Assembly: GCF_900496995.4 (NCBI RefSeq)
Contig: NC_044029.1
Coordinates: 12,462,001-12,526,000, forward strand
Reading direction: 5' to 3'
DNA length: 64,000 nt
Origin: Aquila chrysaetos chrysaetos
Taxonomy: Eukaryota > Chordata > Aves > Accipitriformes > Accipitridae
A program made the position numbers and the translations under genes. This document shows positions 47,701 through 60,756 of the stretch, piece by piece. The notes beneath the pieces were generated by a model, which was not told where the DNA came from, searched no databases, and worked only from the letters and a program-made list of their open reading frames with translations. Each line of letters begins with the position of its first letter. Within the stretch, counting starts at the first letter, position 1.

Positions 47701-50700
47701 CAGAGAGCAAAATCTCGGCCAAATTCAGGGCCAGATGTACAAACACCTCTTCAGAAGCAGCTCATGGCCCGAAGGGACTAGTCTAAGCAGACCAGCCAGA
47801 CAAAGCATTAGGGACAGTGAAGTTTTGGGAGGGTTTGTCTCCATTTTGCAGCTCAGGAGTTTATATAACTCCCTGCAGAGAACACGGGAAACATTTGGCA
47901 GGGCTGGGATTTGAATTTATGTTGCTTGAACCCTGCTCTAACTTCAGCACGAAGGCCACCTACAAATCTGAAGTGATAATAAGCACAGAAATAAACCCAG
48001 CCTGGTTTTGCCCGATGCTGTTGCACGCCACAGCACACCTTTGGGTGCCGGCATCGGGTGCTGGGCGGCACGGCGGCAGGAGGGCGAGCGCCCGGCCGCG
48101 TGTACAGCACCGGCGATGGCAAAGCAATAAATCTCTCGAGACGTAAATTACCATTGACGGTCATAAAATGAGAAGAGCCATCCATAAAATAAAAAGCTCT
48201 TATTTATGATGGATGTGCCTCGAGCAGGGCTTTCTGCCGCCTGCAAATCACAGCATATGGATACTTTAAAAGAAAACCCCCAGCTCGGTATGGAAAGACC
48301 CCATTTAGGGTAACCATAGGACTCTGTTTCTAGAGAAGAATTTGCCTAGTGTGTGATTTGGCCCCTGTTGCTCACCAGGCATGGGGCAACAGCTACCTGG
48401 TGACCCGTATTGGTGACAGCAACCACTGCTTTGTCAAAGTTGCCTCTGCTGCGGACGGTCCACATCACTAGTCCCAGCCTGGCTTTGAGATGTCACCAGT
48501 GCGTGTGCTGGACCGACCCCCGGCCATCCAAGGGGGGTGTCCCAAGCGTTCAGATTAGGGGTTGGAGGACCCCACGCCCCTGAGCCGCTCAGCCTTTGCA
48601 CCACGGTCCCGGAGGCACCAACCTGATGGGGACATTTGCTCTGAGCCACCTCTGTGCCATTGAGATGCTCGGCTGCAGTATCAACCGCAGCCAGCGACGG
48701 TGCCCAGTGTGGCTTCATTCGTCTCGCTCCTCGTGCAGAAGAGGAGCCCAGAGCCGCTATACGTCAAATTTTTGTAGCTACTTCTCCTCCAGTGTTGGCT
48801 GTGCACCGCCATTTACATCAGGCCTCTGTTGCTCCTGCAGGATGAGGGCTCTCCTAGGGACATTTGCAGTCACCGGAGGACTTTGCTGGATTTGGGGGCT
48901 ACAGCCTTGCCAACAGCCTCTCCTGCATGCCAGGCTGTAAACAGGCTCCTTGTAGTAAAATGGGATTTTACTTCAGGCTGTTGCTAACTGATGCAATAAG
49001 CAAAATTATTGAAACATCTACACTGGGTGATTTTTCTGCCCAGGCCTAATAAGAATCTGCAGTTACGAGGCTTGAGCAACATCTTTCAATGTGTATCTTG
49101 AAAACAAGTCACTTGCACAGTTTGCACAACAGCTGGTCCTGAGCATCTTGCTAGCCCAACCTCCAGTCAAGCAAAGTCTCTCTCCCACCGCAGTTTTGGT
49201 TCGGCATATGAGGAGGAAGGGTTTTGTGCTGTAGATTTCAAGCCTGGTTGGACTTAATGTGTTGCTTTTTTCTCTCTCTCTATCAGATGCTGAAATCCAT
49301 AGAGGACTCCAGCCTGGGTTTTTGCAGACTGCTGATTTCACCCTTGCGATCCCACCCTTGTCTTTTTTCCTCCCTCTCACCGATGGAGAAAGCAAAGGTA
49401 TTGGGTCTGTCCTTCCTCGCTCCTGCTGCTCATGCCCAACCAGGGAAGTTCAGCGACGACTTCAAGGAAAATCGGAAACGCCCTGGGTGTTTTTTTTCCT
49501 TCGTTAGTTCTGGCTCTGACTGTGGCAAACCTGGCGCAGAGCCGAGCTGCCAGCTGGAGCTCCTGCTGCCTGGCCAGGAGCTGCCTCCCCCGGGCAGCTG
49601 ATGCTCACAGCCGCGGCAGCGAGGCTGGGATGGGGCTGGACCAGATTTGCCTCTTTATTCATGCGACGGCACGGTTGGCCAAGACGAGGACCCGTTGGGC
49701 AGCTGTGGGGGACGCCTGGGCTCACACCCCTTGTTTCTTCTTCCCTGCGGCAAGGATGGGGTCTGCCGCTGCCCGGACCAAGGGCCAGGCTGAGCACAGC
49801 GCTGGGCTGTGCAAGTGAAGCGCACCAAGGCAGACCACGAGTTCTCTCTTTGCAGAGCACCAGGGGCTTTAAAAATTCATCCTGTTTCTCTCATTTCATA
49901 TTCAGTGCCTCTATATGCGATAGCTGCATTCAGTGCAGCCTAAAATGTCTCTTTAAAAGGTGTGGGATCTGTCAGTTTAATCTAGTTAAAAATAAAAGGA
50001 CTAAAAATGGCATTTTTGAAGCAGCTGCAGCGGAACGTACAACGCATCGTCAGCTTTGCACCAATGCTGCCCGTGCTAGTACCGTCTCTCCTCGGTGGTG
50101 ACTCCGAGCAGCGAGCGGCGTGGCCACGTCGACTGTTAGCAAGCTCCCCAGTTCTCACAGGCAATGGATCATCAATGGCATCGGAGGCTTTTCTAAAATT
50201 GGTTCAGACTATTAAAGGAAGGGCAGAGGCAGAGAGAGGAATGAAAAAGTGACAAGCTGGTGACATGTTCATTCAGCTCCTCTTCCTCTACTAATCAAGA
50301 AGTGTGTAACTAAACTTAAAAGGGACTGCTGAAGAAAAGGCACGTAGAGACCATTAATAATGAATCGCCCAAGGAGATGAGCGTCCAGCAACGAACTTTC
50401 CGGAGAATGACCATCTCCCGTTGTTACTGGGTTATCTCCAATCCACAAAGCAAGCAGACGCCCTGCACCCGGTGCTGGGTGGGCGCTAACAAGCTGGGCA
50501 TCCCAGCACGGCTCCACTGCCGCTGCTGCTGCCAGGTGGCTCGTGCCCGGCTGCTACAAACGGAGCCACGCTGCCTGCAAAAAGGGTGCCGGCATCCCTG
50601 GGGAAGCAGACCCACAATGTCAGATTCCTGTTGCTCCCCGGGAAGTCGGGCACTTGGGAGGAACAGAAGAGATGTTTTGTTCCTGCTCGGTGACTTGCAA

Positions 50701-52256
50701 ACGCTTGGGCTCTCTCTGTCCGGCCACAAACGCCGCTTGTGCTGCAAAGAGGGAAAACATTACAGGCAGCATTTTGCAAAAAATGTTAAATTTCCCTGTT
50801 AAATTCAACGCACTGCCGTCTCCTCGTCTGTCACTCGCCTCTGACATGCAGCACATATGCTTGAGCTGCTCGGGGTTTGGAGTTAGGAGCTCCTGCCGCG
50901 AGTCCCATCCTCCCCTTCCTTCCCACCGGCCCCTCGCTCGCCCTCCCCAAGCACTCCTGCCTCCTTCTCAGCAGTTATTTGTCAAAGTGCAAGCTGGGTT
51001 GCCAAATGAGAATGAATAAATATTAACGCTAGAATATCTCCAGCCCTTAAGGCTCCGATCCTGCCGATTTCATTGACATGAAGTAGTCAAGTATTTGGGA
51101 GCTGTGGGAGGGGGCCGTGCCCCCGCCTTGCATTGCCGTGCAGAGGGACGAAAAGGCACTTAGAAATTGGCCGACAGTGGTGTGCTAAGGCTCAGCCCTG
51201 CAAAGAAAGAGCATAAATGAATTATCTCAAAGGTGGGTCAGGCTGCACAGTGTGTTTTGGTGAAGCACTAGGAAGATGGAAGTGATAAGTGAGAGGATCA
51301 TAAAACGAGACTATAGGGTATATTAGAGTATAGGATACATATTTATATGGGTATGAAATTGAAAGAGCAATGAGGTTGTGAGGAGGTGGCAGGGAAGAAC
51401 TCTGCCTGTGCATGTGGCACAGGGGGAAGCGCCTGCGTACTCACTCTTGTTCCTTTTTGTCACATCTTTTATTCATCACAAAGTGCTCTTCAGCATCTGT
51501 CTCTTCAGTTTGGGGGAATTATTTTACTGTACTGTACCTTCAAACCATTAAAGTAATGCTCATTTCCAGCTGAAAGGCAGCGAGGAACTGGAGGCGGGTG
51601 CAGCACTGCGCACCAACCTGCCGGGGTGGACGCTCTCGGGTGGGGAAAGGACCTTCTTCACGCTTTGCCCTTATGTCTCCCTGTGCTGACCCCTCAGAGC
51701 ACCATCTCCATGTGTGTCCCAGAGGTACATCCCCCACCGACCCCTGCCTGCACCGCTGTGCCTGCAAAATGGCCTGCTGCCCACGTGGCCGGGACTGTGT
51801 GCCGGCTTGGGCGACCAGGCTTTGCAGTTGGGACATGCTGCAGCATTTGACACGGGGGTTTGCAGCCCCACGTCTGTGCCCTGCGATGGTGACCCAGCGC
51901 AGAGGACGTCCAACATAGCTGGCAGAGCCTCTGTGGCATCCCAGTCATCATTCCTCCCTGCTCCGAGGATACACACACCTTCTCACCCCTGCCCGGGAAA
52001 GCCCTGATATAGAAGGGCCAACACCTCATCTATGAACGTCTTCCTTCCCTTTCCCTGTTTCTGAGGTCGCATCGTACTTCATCACCATCAGTCAAATCCT
52101 GCAGCAGTGCCAGCTTTCCTTCTGCAGTGTCCCTGAAAAGCAGCCTGGTAGCACAAACATATCCCTGCAAAACTTCCAGCATGTTATCCTAATCCTCAGC
52201 AAAATAGAGCAGATTTGGGAATAAGGACCAAGACGTCACTGACCCAGAGGCCTGGA
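44723..52256. other. Intergenic, no gene supported
   Basis: AT-rich segments (45.8-47.2 kb) alternate with GC-rich ones (48.4-50.1 and 51.6-52.0 kb). ORFs are short and unrecognised. A possible old repeat relic at about 51045-51095 is listed separately. Confidence 0.5.
51045..51095. repeat. Possible ancient amniote repeat relic
   Basis: The words ggctccgatcctgcc and cattgacatgaagtagtc resemble the ggccctgatcctgc and cattgaagtcaatgggactac words of an old repeat I recall from reptile and bird genomes. The match is short, diverged and from memory. Confidence 0.3.
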
Positions 52257-52345
52257 TAGAATCATGGAATAGTTTGGGTTGGAAGGGACCTTTAAAGGTC
52301 ATCTAGTCCAACCCCCCTGCAATGAGGATGCCCCTCCAGTCACAT
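52257..52345 (-). mobile_element. CR1 LINE 3'-end fragment
   Basis: The sequence tagaatcatggaatagtttg, followed by ggttggaagggacctttaaa and ggtcatctagtccaaccccc, is the reverse complement of the classic 3' end of avian CR1 retrotransposons. The element therefore lies on the minus strand with its 3' end at 52257. It is truncated at its 5' side, as nearly all CR1 copies are. Similarity fades beyond about 52345. Confidence 0.9.
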
Positions 52346-55300
52346 CAGATCCCCAGGTCATACAGGAATGCATAAACTGTAACACCAGAATTTGCCAATC
52401 GTCTCCTACTTCTTTGCCAGTGACCTATTTCTGAAGCCACAGAAGACAAACCCCCCCCCCCTACTGTAATGCACCTGGGATAGCGGTACATATCTATATG
52501 ACACTGGATGCATTGCTTCCAGATCCCAGCTGGCAATTACATTATGGAGATAAAAACACATCGGGCTTTTATAATTATAAGACTATGAAGGAACTCAGGG
52601 AAAATATAGCAGATACTTTATAGACTTAGAAAATGCATTCCTTGGTTGAAACACTCATTAATAAAACTTATAGATTGGTATTAATTACAAGAAATTGGCT
52701 AATGTCTGTGCAAGTTTTCATTTAATTACTAAGCATTATGTTTCAAAATCTAAGTTCTTGGGTGGCTTTTCTGCCCTCAGTGGATCTGAATCACTGTCAA
52801 CGGCAGGGAAGGAAAGCAGGAAGATGGAAGAGCGTCTGGCATGGAGTTCTCCTGCTCCAAAATGAAAAAAAGGCATAAAATGCACTACAAAATTTTGCAA
52901 AATAGCTTTCCCAGAATGAACTGGTCTCCACCAGAGAAGAGCTTCCAGCTTAGTAAGGTTTCACAAGCTAATGGAGTTGAATGGACCCAAAATGTGTTCA
53001 AAAGCCATCCAATTCAGTGAGATATTTCTCCCCTGGACTAAGAAAGGCTTTATATTCCATCTCGAGTCCCATCACGAACTTGCACATTGGTCCTCCTCGC
53101 ATGTGTGTTGACCCCTGAAATGTGAAATGGGGTGGAGCTGAGACGAGTGGATGGATCCTTGTCTTTCCCCTGCCAGTCCCTGTGCTTTCCCCAGAGCGGC
53201 TGGCTGTGGGACAGGGGCTCCCAATCTTCTGTTGGGTGACCCAATCTCATCACCTTGTCACCCCGGAGGCCAGCCACCAGCCGTCAGCTAACGGGAGATG
53301 CTCCCCTGCCAACTCTGCTCCCGGAGTCAGGAGACACACTGAAAATGCAGCGCCAGCAAATAACTTCTACAAACTACAGAGCTGGCAAATATGTCAAAAG
53401 CATTTTGGTATTGAACTCTCACTTGAAATCAATGATCCAAATGGGACTCAACTTGTTCCTTATTAAGGGCTAAGGGCAAACTTAATATTTCGGTATTCGT
53501 TCACACATGAGTTGGATGGACTTTATGAGTAATTGCTGTATGCAGCACTTCCCTGAATCATGCATTATTAAAATCCCACAGCTGGAGGAACAAAAATGGA
53601 TGGGGCTTGCTCACCCATCCTTGTCCAGCTCCACGGCAGGAGGGGTGACCTTCGCACCTCCACACCTTTGCCTCACGCTAAGACCCCGGTCCCCCGCCCT
53701 GGCCTCTCCTGGGTGAAATCCCAGAGTTTGTCCCCTTATCCTTTTGTGCTTTATTTCTGACATGAAAGGAGAGAGGCGATCCTTGCCTTCCCCCAGATTT
53801 TACTCCTGGAGGGGAGCTGAGGAAGGCTAGGAGGAAGCCAGGAGCATCCAAGCCGCAAGTGGTATTTTTCCCGCCGCCTGCTTTGAAGAAAGTCCTTCAA
53901 AACCAAAGATAACTGCGCTGACCTGCGTGTTGAAAGGGGAGCTCCCCAGAAGGCATTTCTCCTTGCGGACACTGCCCAGTCCCGGGGTGACCCGCAAAGC
54001 GTGAGCCAAGCCCTGCCTTCCAGAGCAGCCCTGGCTCCCGCTTTTCCTGCCGCTTGCACGGGAGACCGCTGTGTCACCATCCTGCAAAGAGGCAGCGCGG
54101 CATACAGCCTTCATCTACAGGTTTTGCCTGTGCAATCAGCAAGGAGCCAGGGCTAGAAAATCACCCGCGGGAGCTGTGTATTTCGTGTCATTGGGCTGCT
54201 AAATTACAGCCCAGCAAAACTACGTTGCTGCCCCTACCTGCTGGGTAAGTCGTTGGCAAGGGATCACACGTGGTGTATGAAATGTCGTGGAAGTCCTTCA
54301 GAGAAGGCTGTGGCGGTGTCAATTCTGGCACTGCAGAGCCCAGGTCAATAGGAAAACTAGTCTAGGAAACCACCAAGAAAAGCCTTGAGTTTTAAAAGCA
54401 CCGTGCACAAGCAGCAGGGTATAAAACAAATGCGAGGCCAAGAATAGTGTCCCGTTGGTCAAAATTCATACTCTGCATTGAACAGTGACCACAACACTGC
54501 AGGAATAAGCCCTGCTCCACTTCATTAAGCTCTACAGGTCCTTCGTTCTTCTAGCGTGAGTGGGTGCAGCTCTACAGAAAACCTGAAAACAGAAAACAGA
54601 AAAAAAGATCGCATGCTTCTTCCAAAGTAGAAGATTGAAGCGTGAACTGTGGCAGATGTGGCCACTGAAAGGTGCCGCCCATCGCAGCCCCGGTCAAAAC
54701 ATCACTTGTTAAACAGTCGTAAGGGAAACTGTGCAGCTGGTGAGCCCTTCACACGGCCTGTGTTTTCAAGGAGATAAAACTGGCGTTCATGTATATTTAC
54801 TTTGTGGAGCTTTTTGTGTTTCTGATGATTGGACAGACAAGCAATCTCCTAAGCCCATCGCACAACCCGTCGCAAGGCTGCGGACGGGCCGTTTCGCAAG
54901 GCATCGGTGTAGTCCTCGGGGTGGCGGAGCGGACGGGGGGACAAGGAGTTTTGTTCCCTTGCGACACCGGGGAAGGCACAGTGCCGAAGGTCCCTCTCCC
55001 ACTTTCGTGCCTCAGCAACCAAGCTGAGTCAGACCTGCCACTCCAGGTACCCCGTACGTGCTCGCCGCTTCTGAAATGACCCTCAAAAAAGAATGAAAAG
55101 GAGTTAAAAACACCAAGGCCAAGCAGCAGCCTGAGAATGACTGGTTGCTCAGAGGAGAGGTGGCAGCTCCTGCACTTGGACACCATCGCCTTTTGTCCCC
55201 AAAGGAGGCCAGGCACTAAGCTTGGAGCTCAGGCGGTGCCCCCCGGGGCTTTCCATGGTGGACGATGCCCCTCCTGCCCTGTGCCTTCCCCTCGGTAAGG

Positions 55301-58300
55301 TGGGCTTTGCGGCTCAGGCTGTGAGCCAGCAGGCAACCCGGTTCCACCTAGGTGTCCAGTCCTGGCCGACCGGGGCTGAACACAACCCTACCTGCCGCAC
55401 GCAGCGGCTCTTCGCAGAGCATCTCTCAACTCATCACGTTGACCGCACTCACACCCACCCACAACAGCAGCTGGACCTCACAAAGAACTCCAACTGCATA
55501 CAAGCAACGTACCCGCTAATTACAAACAAACCAGCTCTGAGACCTCTGGGCCAACCCAAGTCTTCTCGGAAGCCCCAGCATCCCAGTTCCTCAGCACTGG
55601 TGGGTGCCTTTATCCAGGACATGAACACCCTGTTGGTCCTCACCGTCCTCTTCCAACGCCTTCCCCACATACATCACCTCTCCTCTCACCTTCTCCAGCC
55701 CCCCGCAGCCGTGCCTGCCATGCCAGTACCGGTAACAGCAGGAACGGCGATGCAAGAGGACCTCGGCAAGGGCTAGCTCCGGAAAAATAAAAAGCCAGAA
55801 CGTATGTGTCGTTTTGCCCAGCCGCTGCTTAGGAAGACCTGTTCTACCTCCCTGGGCTCTTCTGCATGCACAATAAGCCTTAGCAATTTATCAGTAATTT
55901 TCATCTAAGACCAGTATAAAATATATCTGCTTCTTTCTTTAGACTTCTCAGTTCCTTAAGGAAATTAAACTAAATGGAAAGGCCCAGATTCGACCTTTTT
56001 AACATCTTTTCCTGTAGCTCCTTTGAATGAACATCCTGATGCCTTTGAAAAAAGTTCCATTTAGCATCGAGAACTTTCCCATATAGCCATAACTGGGTCT
56101 GGGAATGTGCCACCTTGGCCTTTTGGTGCTAACCATTGTGACAAGTTTTTTGCAGGGTTGTGTCCCATCATCCAGAATTATGTTCCTGGTATTATTGTAG
56201 CCCACCAGATCTGTCTCTATACATGGGTGGTGGCTAACAACATGCCTTTTTTTGTGTGTGTGTGTGTGTGTTATCTTTTTTTCCCTACAACCACTGGTGA
56301 CTGAACCACTCTGGTGGCTCTCCCTTGTGACGACAAAGGGATGCACCTTTGCAGTTTTGTGACCGAGAAATGGTACAATTCCTCTGACTGAATGCTGGCA
56401 TCTTCTTTGGGGTGAGATGAATCATGCCCTAGAAACACCTGCAGTCCATCTGATGATTTCCACCCCGAGATCCTACACCCTCCTGTGCAGTCACTGTAAC
56501 ACAAAGTGAGTTTTTTCCACTTCTACTTCTCCTGGCTTTTCTTTCTACCCCAATGCCACCAATTCTGGCACTCGGCACCTCTCCGTGTGACTTCACGTTA
56601 TTGAAGATACCTTTTGATTTCAGGTTGGTCCCTTCCTTTTTGGGGACATCTCATGGCTTGTAGCAGTGTGTGTGCATCTCAGTTATGGTCATTGCCTTTG
56701 AGCTTCATCTCTAGGTCTCTCCCAAGTGCTGAGGGCTCTGCACCACCCCTCAGTGCCAGCATACAAGCTGTTTCAGACGCTACAAGCCCAGGCCAGAAGG
56801 ATGCTTTTGTCTGGCAAATTCGACTGAGAAGCCCACGGGTTTATTCTGGGCTGTCCCCACATCTGTGCGAGCATTTTGTCCGAGCCCTCCATCACCACTG
56901 GTTAGACATTTCACGTTTTCTGGGGTGCCTCAGCACTGACGTGGCTTTCATAAAGTCCTTCCAGCTGGGGTGGAGGGGGTAGACTACAATTTGTACAGGG
57001 AATGGTGTCGTTTTTTGGAGCGTTCTTCCGTTTTCTGCAGTTTCTCTGCACCTGCAGCAGAGGTGAAGCTGGTGCACCACAATTTGCTGGAAGCGTTTCT
57101 GCCCTTCCAGGCAGTTTCTACCTGCAGTTGCCTGTCATAGAGATGCAAGAGTCCATGTGTTTTGTGCAGCAGGTCACTGGGTATTTGCCATCAGTTCATT
57201 GAAAAAAATTATGAAATAATATCTGGAAGGGCACTGGAGGCAGAAATTGTTCATGCTGGCTAGAGGTGCTTATTTTGCCATCAGCCGGGTTCTCCTGCGT
57301 TAAAGAGGTGTGGAGCTAAAAATAAACACATGGCCCATTAACCTTCAAGTGCCTCGCAGCAATTGCCTGGGGAAAAAAGACAGGAGAAATGGGTAGAGTC
57401 TGAAACAATAATTAACAGTGAATAGATGCTGAAAGAAAAACATGGATGAGGTGGGAATTACGGAAAAAGTCTTTTCCCAAGGGAGCTCTCCTCTTTGCAC
57501 GCCAAAGCACCTCCCTGGCAGGGGCTTGCAGCAGAACTGTTTTCTTCACAGCCAAAGGTTTTCTGGGGAGAGAGCTCCTCTTTGCCTTTTGGATTTGAGA
57601 GTGGGTACTTGCCTGCATTTTTGCTGCCAGCCCGGCTTTCCGTGCCCTTAGCCTGACCACACACCTGGGACACACGGAAACTGGTGACTCCCATTGCACG
57701 GAGAAGGAGCAGCGGGAGTGGGGGACCCGACTCACTCTCAGGGGCACAGAGGAAACCTGCGGGTGTCTGGGGACCTAAACCACTAGTCCATGCCGAACTG
57801 ACTGACAAAACCTGGAGAAACCAAACGTATTTTGAAAAACAGGCCCTTTTTGCCATATAAAACATGGGTGGAAATTTTTTGGGCCAGCTGTTCTCCTCGT
57901 GAAGACAAGAAGGGCTGGGAATCATGCAGCTGGGGTGGTTCATTGCACTCAGGCTCTGACTCGGCCGTCAGGCAGCTCCTCACGCACCACGTTTGGCCCC
58001 TGCCCCATCCTCATCCCAGTAAGGTGCTGGGGGCCGCTCCATCTTCTCCCATGCGCACACACACACATGCCCGTGGCGGTACTGCTCAGCCCCGCTGCCC
58101 AACGCTGAGACCCTTGGCTCTTGGAAGGGGATGGCTCTGGCCCCTCTCCCTTTGGAAGGAGCATGGCCCAGGCTGGAGAAGAAGCTGGGGACACCGGGTG
58201 CAGCCCAGGGCTGTGCAGACACACAGAGATGTACTGTTCGGGCACCGCGTCATCCCGATGCACAACACGGAGGAGGCTGAGACACGCTCCTTAATCCCTT

Positions 58301-60177
58301 AGTCTCTCTGTGCCACCTACAAACCGACGGCGCTAACAGTACCCGATGATCTCACCTCTAGATGTTGAATCATGTTTGCAAAGGGCTCAGAAGTGCCCGC
58401 CTGGAAGATCCCACAGAGGCACGTTGTTCTCTCCTGCACCCGATGCCCGTACAGCCCTGAAACGGTGAGGGGAGGGATGCTGTATTTGAATCCGTAACGC
58501 TTCATTCAACGCAGACAAAGTCTTAAAGGTGCTAAGCAGAAACGGGCTTCTCTAATTAAAAAAATAGCTCTTTGTAAAAGAATAATGATTTGCCTTTTTT
58601 TTTTTTTTTAAACGAAAATGAAATTTTAATTACATCTGTGTAACTCAAGGCAATTTTCAAGTAACCGGGGAGGTTTTGTTCACCGTTTTTTGGAGCGTTC
58701 ATGATTCAGCATCTCACTCTTAAATATATCTGGCTTCTAGTGAAAAATAATTAATGGCTACAGCTATTTGATTAAAGGGTGCTCTGAAGGACTTACCTGC
58801 AGCCATTCCTGAAAGAGGTGCCTTGTAAGATCGAATTTCCTACAAATCCCACAGTGACTGTCATTCTTCTAACAACTGAAGTGCCTGTAATACAATAAAG
58901 CAAATAGAAAAGCCTACACTTGTTGCAGTTAGAACTTTAAAAGTGCAGCTAATTTTTCTAATTGGCTTCTGTCTTCAGAGAACGGAGAGGGAAGCACCAC
59001 TAGGACCACTGCAGCTTTCCCAGAATTACACGAGCTTTGCATTTGCACTGGCTGTAGCATCTGGGGGACATTTTTAAATTCTGTCAAAAAGATAGTGACC
59101 TTTTCTTTCTTGCAGCTTGATGGGTATTCCCAGAAAAATAAACTCAGTTTGATCTCTTGACATTTCCTCTGCTATATGCCCAGGTTACTCAAAGGCCATA
59201 TCTACATGTTATATATAGAGAGAAGAAAACAAACCGCCTTCCCAGGACTCCGTGGCTTTGCATTAACCCAGCCTGGAACGAGGATGGCCTCTCTCCTGCA
59301 CTCTGCAACATATAACAGTGCCTTCCCTCTTTGGTCTCCGAAATTAAATTCTTGAAGATTTTTGGCTTTGTTTTGGCCTAGTTTTGCTTGCTTTTTGTCG
59401 CCTTTGTTTCGCTAGGGGTCTTTATATTTGCCGACTTGAAACTGGAAGAGCATCAAACCATAAACCCAGACTGGCATGCAGGAATCCTTGCATCTGTTTA
59501 AGAAAAGCTTTCTATTTCTATTCATGTTGCTGGAAGTGATTATTTGCTAAGGATTAAAAGACATGAGTTTTGAGATGAGTGTAAACACTCATTTCTCAGG
59601 GCATAACACCCCCTTCATTTAATTCAGGTACGAAAGATATTTTATCTGGAGAAAACTACCCAGTAACAGCAGCATCCACATTTCTTGTCCTTTCTTGGGA
59701 GCAGCTGGGCTAGGCTGCTTTTAGACAGAGGATACTGCCCTTGAGGGAATGCCAGTCCCAACCAGTGTTGCCAAGCTTCTGCTCCTTGCTAATATCTAGT
59801 GTTGTATACTCTGCCTTCTGTATTTTTCCTTTTTATTTCAAAGCAGGTGTACGTGGGTAGATGTGGCATCCCAACAGGTCTTCCACCCTTTTCCTCCCAT
59901 CCTTCACCCCAAATCCCAACCCATCAAAAAGTTGCATTTAGCCACATTTACTCTGTGCTACAGCAAGCAACAACTGGCTGGAAATAACACTGAGGCAGAC
60001 GCCAGGGAAACCCAGTCTAAATCTGACTCCCCCAAACACCTGGCTGGGCTCTCAGGACAGGGAGAAAGCAGATGTACTGCCTGCCAGTGGAAACGGGGCT
60101 GCAGGAGAGCTCGTGAGCCTGAGCGTGGCACTGAAAACACCACCTCCACCGCACCGTAAGAGTAAAATCTCTACCAG
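52346..60177. other. Intergenic, no gene supported
   Basis: The interval holds a run of eleven C (52451-52461), a GT microsatellite (about 56255-56271), a short CA run (about 58059-58067) and AT-rich segments (52.55-52.76 and 58.55-58.97 kb) with TAATTA-type motifs that may be conserved noncoding DNA. ORFs, including one at 57458-57943 minus, have no recognisable domains. Confidence 0.5.
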
Positions 60178-60756
60178 TGTCATGGTTTCAGCTGGGATAG
60201 AGTTGTCTTCCTAGTAGCTGGTACGGTGCTATGTTTTGAGTTCGGTATGAGAAGAATGTTGATAACACTGATGTTTTCAGTTGTTGCTAGTAGTGTTTAG
60301 TCTAAAGTCAAGGATTTTTCGGCTTCTCAAGCCCAGCCAGCGAGAAAGCTGGAGGGGCACAAGAAGTTGGCACAGGACAGAGCCAGGGCAGCTGACCCAA
60401 ACTGGCCAACGGGGTATTCCATACCATGGGACATCACGCCCAGTATATAAACTGGGGGGAGTTGGCCTGGGGGGGATTGCTGCTCAGGAACTAACTGGGC
60501 ATCAGTCGGTGAGTGGTGAGCAATTGCATTGTACATCATTTGTATATTCCAATCCTTTTATTATTACTGCTGTCATTTTATTAGTGTTATCATTATCATT
60601 ATTAGTTTCTTCTTTTCTGTGCTATTAAACCGTTCTTATCTCAACCCACGAGTTTTACTCCTTTTTCCCGATTCTCTCCCCCATCCCACTGGGTGGGGGG
60701 GGAGTGAGTGAGCGGCTGCGTGGGGCTTAGTTGCTGCCTGGGGTTAAACCACGACA
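60178..60756 (+). mobile_element. Solo LTR of the ERVL-like family, copy 3
   Basis: This 579-bp plus-strand LTR begins TGTCATGGTTTCAGCTGGG and ends GGGGTTAAACCACGACA. It is flanked by a perfect 5-bp duplication, accag (60173-60177 and 60757-60761). It has a TATA box (tatataa, 60444-60450) and ATTAAA (60624-60629). It is the best-preserved copy here and lies opposite in orientation to copies 1 and 2. No retroviral coding sequence is attached. Confidence 0.88.

Noticed and set aside
55999..56346. Minus-strand ORF that might be a retroviral gene fragment
   Set aside because: No conserved retroviral motif could be identified, and a GT microsatellite runs through it.
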